Shown here: in pieces, positions 55,092-64,000 of the stretch
Layout: each line of letters begins with the position of its first letter
Numbering within the stretch: position 1 is the stretch's first letter
Origin: Humulus lupulus
Taxonomy: Eukaryota; Streptophyta; Magnoliopsida; Rosales; Cannabaceae
NCBI RefSeq assembly: GCF_963169125.1
Contig: NC_084802.1
Location: 41,715,107 to 41,779,106 of the forward strand
Reading direction: 5' to 3'
DNA: 64,000 nucleotides
Translations under genes and position numbers: made by a program
The notes under the pieces: model-generated
Database searches by the model: none
What the model was told of the DNA's origin: nothing
What the model saw: only the letters and a program-made list of their open reading frames with translations

Positions 55092-55236
55092 CTTTAGTAT
55101 TATATATTCTCCAATAATCATTAAAATGTTTATAGAGTGAAAGTGCAAGGGAGTTACGAAGCAATGTAAAGTTTTCTCTGGACTTTTATTTGGAGAAACC
55201 AAAAGTTTAGAGGTTGTTTTTTGCTTAAATAGTGTT
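54673..55236. other. CACTA interior between captured fragments
   Basis: Contains an open stretch at about 54795-54897 (KKQVKGNLNAKVGKIAGCVD, then VNAQKRITTLGEA) that may be another captured exon, unidentified, and a (TG)n microsatellite at 55041-55086. Confidence 0.4.
55041..55086 (+). repeat. (TG)n microsatellite
   Basis: About 23 uninterrupted TG units. Confidence 0.97.
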
Positions 55237-55287
55237 TTGATTCGACTTGCAAACCAGAGTCTAACTTATGCAATTATGACTTTAAAA

Positions 55288-55398
55288 CTAGTTTGCAGAA
55301 CATGCATATATGAGATGCTCTCGGATGAGGAGGTCGATTACTGTTCTGTATGCAAAATTGATTTTGGGCTGTCTTCCAGTGGAGAAACTCAGATCAGT
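55288..55398 (+). pseudogene. Captured exon of a RING E3 ligase gene (DRIP-like)
   Basis: After a TTTGCAG acceptor it reads RTCIYEMLSDEEVDYCSVCK and IDFG. This matches the second half of the RING finger of the plant DREB2A-interacting (DRIP) E3 ligases, where the pattern is FCRKCIYEK...CPVCNIDLG. The first zinc ligands are absent. Only one exon is seen, so no working ligase can be made. The family assignment is from memory of the motif. Confidence 0.6.
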
Positions 55399-57979
55399 AC
55401 TTTGTCTCTAGAGGCTGTAAATATAACCATTCCACTATATTTTTTTACCAGTTATCATTTTTTGTTTTTAGTTTCCCTTTATTTGAAAATAAACAGCAAC
55501 TTAAGCTATGAAACTTTTTTTTTTTTTAACATAATATACTTTTTCTCCCTTCTCCTACCAATTTTAGCATAAACAAGCGGGATGAAAGTTAAAGAGCGAC
55601 AACCCTTATAAATGAAAATGTATTAAAGGCCGATTTTTGTTGTTAGCGTATTAATATATTAAAATTTACTATTAAAATAGTTGCATTGATTAACATTAAT
55701 ACAATTGTTAGTTTTGTTCTCTTAGTTTTGAAGTAAGCACAACATGTGAACTTGAGATATATGGAAACTAGTGATTTTTTGCTAATTGTAGCCATTGCAA
55801 CTTGCAAAGCTATTGAGTGTTGAAATTTTTGACTTAATTACTTGTGTTAATACAGGGTTGCCCACAAAATAATCAGACAACTCTGGAATTGACTCTTTTT
55901 CCTTGGATACATATTTGAAACCAAGTATGCCTCTCTTTCCATCCACATATTAAAAGAGGTTTATTAGTCACTCCATTGGGACTGCATTCATACTGTTAAC
56001 TCTTTTTTCTAGACTTTTCTTCGAACTTTCTTTGTTTCATGTACAAACCTTGTTGTTTCTTTTTCATAGTTTAGTTAGCAAGAGAGTAAATAAAAGGTTG
56101 TGCTTTTTATGATGTTGTAGTTTAATTTGATGAATGTGTATATATGTCTATTTGCTAACTCAGGTAGCTAGAATTTATAGTGGTTATCTCTTGTTTATTT
56201 CTCTGAATTGGTATATTTTTTGAGTTATTTTATTTTGTTTCTTAGTCATTGAGTTGTTATAATATATGGCTTGAGTGTATTCTAGTTTCTTATTTGGCCT
56301 TTTATTTTCTTGAGTTATTTGATTCCTTCTAGCTTTTCCTTTATTCTGAAGTTGTTTAGAGAGCAATATAAGGGAATTATTTCCTAAGTAGTTGCAAAGA
56401 GCAACAATAGAAATAGAAAACAAATTAAGAAAACAAGGCATAAAAAACAACTAGATGATTCTTTTTACTGCAATATGTGGAAACTTTTCGTTTGAGCAGT
56501 AGTTTTTATTCCCCTGCCCCATACGTTATTCTCTAAATAGAGGGGATTTAGAGCAGTGATTGGTAATCCACCGCTTCAAAATAAAACCAAAACTTCCCCA
56601 TTAGTTAGTTACAATGCCCCAGCACTCGTACTTTCTCTCTCATTCATCACCACTGTCCTATACATATACATAATTCCTCTTGTTTTAATCTTATTGTGCT
56701 GTGAAATCATTTTCCCTTGCTTATACTCTTTATGCCTGGCATAATTTTTCTTTTATCATTTCATCTCTATAGGTACAATGTAGCAATTAAGTGTGCAACT
56801 ATTACTCTTGCTGGGCACTCCTAACCAAAGTAGAATTATGAATATAGATTACTCTCTGTCATTTTAGATTTTTCTCTTAGAAATCCAAGTCTCTCATCTT
56901 TTTTTTCTGCAATTTTGGGTAAAATCTTAATCTTTCTATTTTATTTCAATCTCTTGCCCTAACTTCTCTCTATTCAATTCTATTTCAGCTTAATGATTAT
57001 ATGTGCTAAAGACAAAACTCATTTTTTTTCTTCAGATTTGTTCCAGTGATATTTTTTTTTTCTTTAGCACATGTTTGATGGTGCATGTGGCTAGTGGTAT
57101 GAGGTTCATCTCATCTGATGTTCATGCATATCTATGTAATAATCTATTTGGTTTTAAGGGAAATAATATGTGTCTAATGTCCATATGTGCTGTTTTAGGT
57201 TCAGATCACTTCCAAGACTTGTCAACCAGACCCAAAGGGATATCATAGAATGTGAGAATTTTGTCTTCTAGACAAGTGCACAAAGGATGATGAATTGAAG
57301 GATGGAGCAAGTTTCATGCATGGTTTACTTTTTTGTATCTTGTAATGTTTTTGTTTTTCATTTTTGAAGTAAAAAATGTTCAAGAAACCTTATTATGTTA
57401 TGCTTTCAAACTTAAGTTAGAACTAAGATCTCATGAAATAGACACATTCATAGTTTGAATTAGTTATTGTTTAATGTAATACTTATGGTTTATCAATATA
57501 TTGAGAATTACATTTTATGATTAATTTTGATTTTTTTTTTATCAAAATACAATAATGAAAATCTTTTAATTAAAAAAAAAACTTATAAGTACTCTTATCA
57601 CAATAAAAAACTTTAATATGTTATGATTTAGAAACATATTATAAGCATAACAAATTGTTATGATTTATATAATATAACAAACTAAAAACGTTATCAAAAT
57701 AATCAAATGTAACAGTTGAAAAGTGTTATGCAAAAAGTATAATATTAAACTTCAAATTTATAACCAAATACTCTAACTAAATGTTATTATTTGAATATTA
57801 TAGCAACTAAAAATGTGTTATTGAATAGTTTAAGATAACATCGAACATAACATTCGAATACTGTTATAGAAAATACAGGACTTTTAATAACAGGGGCTAC
57901 GTTAGCATTTTCAGAAGCGTTATCAATACTCCCGGTTAGCAATTTTTAAGTGTTAAGAATATTGTTTTTTCTTGTAGTG
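55399..57979. other. CACTA right part, no identified gene
   Basis: AT-rich, intron-like sequence with several small open frames lacking motifs. From about 57480 it becomes the subterminal region with repeated TAACA/TGTTA motifs, ending in the terminal inverted repeat. Confidence 0.55.
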
Positions 57980-58410
57980 ACCTTCAGCACTCTGCTTTTC
58001 TTCCTTCGATTTTCCTCGAACTAAAACCCCTTAGAACCCTTCCAAACCTCAACCACACACCAAATTGAGCCTACCATCAACTATATCTCACCCCACATAA
58101 CCCAACAACCTAAAACTTAGCCACATGCTCCATCAAACATAGAAAATAAGATTTGAATCCAAAACTCAAGAACTAAACCAGAAAACTAGAACAGCCCAGA
58201 AACTCAAGTGTTCAAGCTCAGAATTTCTTACCTTAAGTGGGGAATTCGACCCTAAGTTTCCCTTCCAGCCTTATGCTCCTCAATTCCTCAAGCTTAATAC
58301 CTTGAATTCCCATCCAAAGTTCAAGGTCATAATCAACTTCATCAAGTTTAGAAAATTCAGACCAAACTTACCAAAACTTAGCAATCTCAACATAGCTTAA
58401 AACCTTACCT

Positions 58411-58482
58411 TAATTGAGTAATTAAATCCTGCTAAATCTCTTAGCTTAATTGAGTAATTAACTCCTGCTAAATCTCTTAGCT
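58411..58482. repeat. 36-bp tandem duplication in the solo LTR
   Basis: TAATTGAGTAATTAA(A/C)TCCT... repeated once with one mismatch, copies 58411-58446 and 58447-58482. Confidence 0.85.
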
Positions 58483-59280
58483 TCACCAAGGATCCTAGAC
58501 CCAAGCTCCAGCCCAAGCTTTCCTAAGTTAAAGCTTCAAAATTCCTCAAGAGATGGTGAAGAAAAAGGGAATCGAGTGAGAGAAAATAAGGTAAGCTTAG
58601 GTGTTCTGTTTTTCTTTCTTTCTTCCTTCTGCCTCTTTCCTTCAGCTTCTCACACTTTCTAACAATTCCACTAAGCCCATAAAAGCAGCATATCATTTAT
58701 CCCTTTATTAAACCAAATGACCATTTTGCCCTCCCATTAAAATCTAAACCTTAAAACATTCTAAAGGGCATTTTGGTCATTGCTCCCAATTCCCACTAAT
58801 TCCTCGAGTGTCCCTAATAATTACCACTTAAACCCCGACACCTAACTAATCACCAATTATTTTTCTCAATGTCAAATAGTCTCCAATATATTTCCCAGAT
58901 TCCTAGAAATACCCCCAAGCTCACCCCGAGCCGGGTATAAATCTCCACCGTGACCTTTCTGCTAAACCGCTCACAAGGATCGCCTCGAGTCACAAGCTGC
59001 GAATATATCCACATAATAATGTGGTCTCAACAATTTATCACAAATATTTACATTTATGCTCTCAACGGGCCAAAATTACAAATATGCCCTTATAACCTAA
59101 TCAGGGCCTACATGCATACTAATACTCATAATCATGCATCTCATATATCCAAATAGTCATATAAGCATGCTTATCACATAATCATGCATTTAATCATTTA
59201 AATCACACATAATCCAGTTATGCCCTCCCAGCACACTAATCAAGGCCCTTAAGCCTTATTAGTAATTTTGGGTCGTTACA

Positions 59281-59387
59281 TAACGTCCCGAGGGACTTTA
59301 CTGTTAGAGTACTGCTACTATATGTTTCTCGGGCCAGATCAAGTTTACCGTAATGTTGAACACAATATGATAAACTTTGGGGGCAAA
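59281..59387 (+). other. Tat-3 sequence before the 3' LTR, with polypurine tract
   Basis: Target duplication TAACG, about 90 bases of element sequence, then CTTTGGGGGCAAA (59375-59387), one base different in its core from the Tat-1 tract. Confidence 0.8.
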
Positions 59388-60304
59388 TGTTATCCCTCAA
59401 AATTCAAGAGATGACGTGGCGAATGAGAAAGTGGCACGTGGCATCACAAGTCATGGAAAAATGACAAAGTATTGAAAAAAGAATGATGAACAAAAATGAA
59501 TAGGTCCAGGACCTATAGGGAAGTCGGCGAGGCCTAAACCTCCTAGGGGTGGTCGGCCTAGCCCTAGCCCCCCTAGGGGTGGTCGACCTGACCCCAACCC
59601 CTAGGGGTGGTTGGCCTTGCATGCTCAAGGACTGCATGAGGTGGTCGGCCTAAACTCCCAAATACACTTCGCTGGATAAAGTTCACGCTCGTTCAAGCTG
59701 AAATCAATAGGCCTAGCACCCAAAAGATCAACAGGCCTAGCACCCAAAATGCCATCAGGCCTAGTTCCCAAGCTCTAAAGGGTCATCGGACCTAGCACCT
59801 AAGTCTCATAGACCAACCAAGACTTAACATTTTTCCCAAGGTTTCATTCGTGCATCGTCAACCATGATCCAGAGAAACAACGAGAAGACCAACGATCTCA
59901 TAATCATGGGGAGGTGGACACATATCTCCACTCCCATTGATCGTGTACCAAACCACAATATCCAATCTTGTTGATCATATAACATCCCCTGGGTACTATA
60001 AATAAAGGACCCAGGGCTTCATTTAAAGGGGACAATTCTGGGACGGATATTTTTTGGAGAAGAAACTCTGGGCAAATTTGTGATGAGTGAAGTCTTCAAT
60101 TCATATTTGTAATTGTCAATCGAGTGATTCAATACTAAAGACTTAGTGGATTATGTTATTACTGTTCATCAAAACAGGGCTGAACCACTATAAATATCTG
60201 TGTGTTTATTTAGATATTTGTACTCTGTCCCATATTTGTATTTATTTGTTCAAAAGGGGTCGTATATCGTACATATGACCGTTCGCCAATTTCACAAGTC
60301 AACA
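59388..60304 (+). repeat. 3' LTR of Tat-3
   Basis: TGTTATCCC...AAGTCAACA, 917 bp. TATA box at 59997-60004. GCTGAACCACTATAAAT near 60180 parallels GCCGAACCACTATAAAT in the Tat-1 LTR. The CCTAGGGGTGGTCGGCC word occurs three times at 59547-59620. Confidence 0.8.
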
Positions 60305-63100
60305 CATAGGCAATCACATTACCCGACTGCATAAGAACACAACCCAAACCCTGATGTGAGGTATCACAGTATATTACGAACTTCTCCTGTTCTGTCAGAA
60401 GACTCAGAACTGGAGCTGTGATCAATCTCTGCTTCAATTCCTGGAGGTTGTTCTCACACTTATTTGACCATGCAAACTTCTGATTCTTGCATGTCAATTC
60501 AGTCAATGAAGTGGCAATCCTTGAGAACCCTTCCACAAAAAACTTGTAATAACCTGCCAATTCAAGGAAGCTCCTAATCTCTGAGGCATTCCTTGGCCTT
60601 GGCCTTGGCCAATCTATGACTGCCTCAATCTTGGCTGGGTCCACCTTGATCCCATCCCTACTAACAATATGACCAAGGAAAGTTACTTGAGGTAACCATA
60701 ACTCACACTTCTTGAACTTTGCAAACACCCTATGTTCCCTCAGTCTCTGTAGAACCAACTTGAGATGCTACTCATATTTTGACTCTGTCTGAGAATAAAC
60801 CAGAATATCGTCGATAAAAACGATCACAAATTGGTCTAGATAGTCTTTGAATACCCTGTTCATTGGATCCATAAAAGCAGTTAGGGCATTAGTCAACCCA
60901 AAGGATATGACTAAGAACTCATAATGCCCATACCTGGAACGAAAAGCAGTCTTCGGTATATCTCCCTCCCTGATCCTCAGCTGGTGATAACTAGATCGAA
61001 GATCTATCTTGAGAATACCATCTTACCCTGCAATTGATCAAATAGATCATCTATCCTTGACAGAGGATACATGTTCTTGATTGTTAACTTGTTCAATTCT
61101 CTGTAGTCAATACACATCCTCAGAGAACCATCCTTCTTCTTTACAAATAGGACTGGTGCACCCCATGGTGAAAAACTGGGTCTAATAAAACCCAAGTCTA
61201 ACAACTCCTGCAGTTGTACCTTTAATTCTTTTTATTCTGCTAGGGCCATTCTGTAAGGTGCCCTAGATACTGGCTTTGTCTCTGGTGCCAGTTCAATAAC
61301 AAATTCAATCTCTCTGTGTGGCGGAAACCTTGGTAAATCCTCTAGAAGCACATCCAGAAATTCACAGACTAATCTAGTCTCCTCTGGTCCCACTAGCACC
61401 ACCTGAGTGATATCTACCACAGTGGCTAAGAATCTTATGCAACCACTTTGCAATAAATCTCTAGCCCTCAACACAAATATCATAGGTACACTGGGTCCAT
61501 GCATAGTGCCAACAAATACAAAAGGATCCTCACCTTCAAGCTCAAAGGTTACCATTTTCCTTCTGCAATCTATGGTTGCCCCATTCTTCACTAACCAGTC
61601 CATACCCAGAATCATGTCGAAGTGGGTCATAACCAACTCTATCAAATCAACTGACAACTCTCTGCCCTCCACTATCACTGACAATGATGTGACCCATCTC
61701 CTGGATGCTACTAACTCCACAGTGGGTAATAAGGCCCCGAACCCCATAGCATAATAATCATATGGTCTACACAATATATCAATAATTCTACTAGCAACAA
61801 AAGAATGTGTAGCACCATAATCAATCAAAATACTATAAGAGGTTCCAGCACTAAAAATCTGACCTGTGACTACTGAGGGACAAGCCTCAGCTACTGCCTG
61901 TGTCAATGCAAACACTCGAGCTGGGGTCGAGCTCTCCGCCTTTCTTGGTTCTTCCATTCTTACCTTCTGGCAATCTTTCTTAAATTGTCCCACTATCCCG
62001 TATAAAAAGCAGGTCTTTGAACGACACCCCCCTACATGGTGCCTCTTGCATTTGGGACCCTCTGGAAAAGTCCTCCAGCCTTTAATGCTGCCCTGACAAC
62101 CTGTTGTAATACCACGTGGTCTCCTGTCAAGGAATGGAGCTGGAAAATCATCAAGAGCCTTCCTTTTCTGATCATTGGGTCCTCTACCCCTGCCTGAACC
62201 CATAAATGGAGGTCCCGCCCTCCTAGTATCTCTTCTGGCAGCGTTCTTGTGCCAGATTTTATTCTCTGCGCTATCAGCTATGAACGCCTTATCAACAACC
62301 TATGCATAGGTAGTCACCCCTGGCACAGTGGTAATGCGAACATCCCGGGCTATCATAGGTTGTAGCCCCTGGAGAAACCTCTCCTTTCTGGTCCCATCAG
62401 TGGGAACTAGTTCCCTTGAAAACTTTTCCAATCTATCAAATTTCAAGGCATACTCAGTCACTGATGTGTTTCCCTAAAGTAATATGCTGAACTCTTCAAC
62501 CTTTACTGCCCTGATGGCATCATTGTAGTAATTTTCATTAAACAAAGTCCTAAACTCTTCCCAATCCAGGGCATTAATGATTATAGTTTGGGATATCACC
62601 TCCCACCAATTTTTGGCATCCTCCCGAAACATATATGTGGCACAGGCCACCCTCTCATCACCAACCACCCTCATAAATTCTACGATGGTGGTAACCATGC
62701 TCATCCACTGTTCAGCCTTAGCCAGATCTGCACTACCCTAAAAAACTAGAGGGTGTTGTTTCCTAAATCTTTCATAAAGAGGTTCCCATTTATTCCCAGC
62801 CTCTGGCGGCTGCTCAAATGTTGGCACCATTGTAGGTGGTGCCTTTGGTAAAATGTTCCTTCCAGAAACATGTTGCTGTCTCAGGAGGCGGATCTCTTCT
62901 TCATGTCTCAATACCCTGGCTTGCAAATCAACAAGCATCTGCTGCCAGTTCTCAGGAGCTGGCGTTGGGGTTTGACCCTGGTCATTATCATAACCCTATC
63001 TGTAATTCTGGCCCTGATCTTTTTGGCCAGCTGATGACTCAATCTACCTTGGAAACATACTTCCAAGCTTATCCCTTGCTGCAATAATCAATTCAGCTGG
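60305..63100 (-). pseudogene. Tekay-minus gag, protease, reverse transcriptase and start of RNase H
   Basis: Read right to left, one frame runs from gag (62938) to 61004 with stops TAG at 62738, 62474 and 62300 and TAA at 61232; a frameshift near 61004 then moves the frame, and TAG recurs at 60759. Gag has ATYMFREDAKNWWEVISQ. The gag knuckle is damaged (CFLYGIVGQFKKDC: second Cys and the His lost). Protease has LIDYGATHSF in place of DSGA, keeping the Asp. Reverse transcriptase has [20 protein letters not shown] and FIDDILVYS. RNase H starts [16 protein letters not shown] and breaks off at VIAY where Tat-3 inserted. A decayed chromovirus polyprotein. Confidence 0.88.
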
Positions 63101-63169
63101 TTAGGCAGTGATAACTAAACCTTTTGCCACCTCACGGTCCAAGACCAAGCATATAATCATTCACACTCA

Positions 63170-63460
63170 ACAGTCATGCTAATAAGCATGTCGATTCATG
63201 TTCATATCCAAGCATGGTGCTAATAAGCACATCCTAACATTTATAACAAATGGTGATGCTAATAAGCATTTTCTAACATTTAACAGTGCTTATAAGCAGT
63301 TACTAGCATTTATACCAAATAGCAATGTTAATAAACATTTTTGGCATACACGTAGCTATGACAGCGCTAATGAGCGTGTCCTGGCCTACATGTCCATATA
63401 GCAGTGCTAATAAGAGGTTCCTTTGCATTCACAAGCAATATTAGTGCTAATAAGCACATC
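63170..63460 (-). repeat. Leader repeats of Tekay-minus
   Basis: Six to seven degenerate units of about 40-50 bases sharing GTGCTAATAAGCA, in the noncoding leader between primer-binding site and gag. Confidence 0.8.
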
Positions 63461-63665
63461 CTTTTATATCATGCAGCAATCAAGGACCAGGCCCTATCAG
63501 TATATCTCATGCTACTTAATACGGCAGGCAGATAAGGCATTTATATCCTATTTAAGCAATTAAGCACATAACCACATAAATAGTTAGCAAACCTTGAGTT
63601 GAGCTTGTCTTTAGTGGCAAGTGTGCATGCCTAGCTTGTCTTCAGGAACCCTTAACCTTGGCACA

Positions 63666-63676
63666 CTCTGATACCA
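63666..63676 (-). other. Primer-binding site of Tekay-minus
   Basis: Reads TGGTATCAGAG on the minus strand, complementary to the 3' end of initiator methionine tRNA, three bases from the LTR. Confidence 0.88.
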
Positions 63677-63679
63677 AGT

Positions 63680-64000
63680 TGTAACGCCCTGGTTAGCCAA
63701 GAATCTTACACTGTGTATCTTAAATAGTGCTCAACTTGCTAAACGAGTCATTAGGCCATAAATATGCATCTAAATGTGATTAATGGTCCAGGGTTAAAAA
63801 TTTTGATCAAAAGAAATAGATATTTCATTAAAACATTAAACTATGCATGGGATCCCATAATAACGATTACAAAGTTGTTTACAATTCCAAAAGGGTCATT
63901 ACAACTCAAAAGTTACAATCTGCCGAACTAAGCGGTAAAAATAGGGTTTAACCCTAGTTCCTCCGAGAAACCTTGGTCGTGGTGGTCAAGCAGCGGCATA
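63680..64000 (-). repeat. 5' LTR of Tekay-minus, partial
   Basis: The 3' end of the LTR (TGTAACGCCCTGGTTAGCC in plus-strand view) runs off the window. It parallels 27450-27770 with scattered differences. Confidence 0.9.

Larger units (their letters stand above)
49295..57979. mobile_element. Non-autonomous CACTA (En/Spm) DNA transposon, 8,685 bp, carrying gene fragments
   Basis: Termini CACTACAACAATTTTTAG (left) and, inverted, CACTACAAGAAAAAACAAT (right). Three-base target duplication ACC on both sides (49292-49294 and 57980-57982). The right end has many short TAACA/TGTTA motifs between 57600 and 57950, as expected for subterminal binding repeats. No CACTA transposase is seen. The interior holds intron-containing fragments of at least two plant genes and a solo LTR. 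Confidence 0.92.
48108..59280 (-). repeat. Solo Tekay-type LTR (about 2.5 kb) interrupted by a CACTA element
   Basis: Left piece 48108-49294 starts TGTAATGCCCTGG; right piece 57983-59280 ends GGGTCGTTACA. Both flanks carry TAACG (48103-48107 and 59281-59285), a perfect 5-bp target duplication. Orientation is inferred from the Tekay-minus LTR. Left piece: words based on AGCGCTATAGCGCC at 49171-49285. Right piece: a 36-bp duplication at 58411-58482. The CACTA element sits between. Confidence 0.9.
44389..60304 (+). mobile_element. Tat-3: left-truncated Tat element with a three-level nest
   Basis: Retains the antisense gene (44389-47740), AT-rich repeats, the sequence before the 3' LTR (59281-59387) and the 3' LTR (59388-60304). 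The two halves are held apart by a solo LTR at 48108-59280. Gag-pol and the 5' LTR are gone. The right end is clean: the LTR ends GTCAACA at 60304 and the Tekay-minus RNase H frame resumes in the next codon (VIAY), so Tat-3 inserted in that gene. Confidence 0.8.
27450..64000 (-). mobile_element. Tekay-minus: chromovirus-type Ty3/gypsy element, heavily interrupted
   Basis: Its left part is a 3' LTR fragment (27450-29262 plus 43733-44388) and its right part is gag, protease and reverse transcriptase (60305-63100), leader, primer-binding site and 5' LTR (from 63680 to beyond the window). The two LTR pieces match at roughly 88-90 percent by eye. Between them lie the Tekay-plus nest and Tat-3. The rest of RNase H, integrase and the inner end of the 3' LTR are missing, best explained by one deletion ending at 44388. 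CAATT at 27445-27449 is the candidate left target duplication; the right copy is outside the window. Confidence 0.75.

Overview
The window is nuclear DNA of a flowering plant, most likely a eudicot, from a gene-poor repeat-rich region. I found no intact host gene, no rRNA or tRNA gene, and no CRISPR array. Nearly everything is nested transposable elements: Ty3/gypsy elements of the Tat and chromovirus (Tekay/Del-like) lineages, Ty1/copia elements, solo LTRs, and one CACTA DNA transposon carrying pieces of host genes. The lineage cannot be pinned to a species from the sequence alone.

Layout. 1-6767: 3' part of a decayed Tat element (Tat-1, +). 6768-10985: decayed copia element (-), broken by a solo copia LTR at 9367-9966. 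10986-12078: AT-rich, unassigned. 12079-24618: a complete, very young Tat element (Tat-2, +) with a 5-bp target duplication, 776-bp LTRs differing at one base and a 2108-codon gag-pol frame. 24624-26435: AT-rich, unassigned. 26436-27449: 3' end of a copia element (-). 27450 to the window end: a Tekay-like element (Tekay-minus) holding two nests. The first, 29263-43732, is a Tekay-like element on + (Tekay-plus) with a copia element (36751-43429) inside its 3' LTR. The second, 44389-60304, is a left-truncated Tat element (Tat-3, +) containing a solo LTR (48108-59280), which contains a CACTA element (49295-57979), which contains another solo LTR (49768-51641).

The most interesting content is a gene carried antisense, between pol and the 3' LTR, in all three Tat elements. 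In Tat-1 and Tat-2 it has the same architecture: a TATA promoter pointing against the element, a noncoding leader exon, a leader intron ending just before the ATG, then four coding exons whose introns fall in phases 1, 1 and 0. The Tat-3 copy keeps matching exons and several of the splice sites. The protein has an N-terminal globular block, a low-complexity middle, a coiled coil and a C-terminal FYxxWxHNxxADFSxM motif. Tat-1 and Tat-2 also carry the 11-base polypurine word CTTGGGGGGCA twice, once at the 3' LTR and once between pol and the antisense gene.

Other signals: premature stops in the decayed elements are mostly TAG where CAG is expected, as CHG cytosine methylation followed by deamination would produce; LTRs of several unrelated families carry clusters of short GC-rich palindromes; Tekay-plus has an array of TTGACT-TATT-AGTCAA hairpins; and the CACTA element carries intron-containing fragments of a UPF0114-family gene and a RING E3 (DRIP-like) gene. 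All coordinates and splice sites were read by eye, without alignment software.
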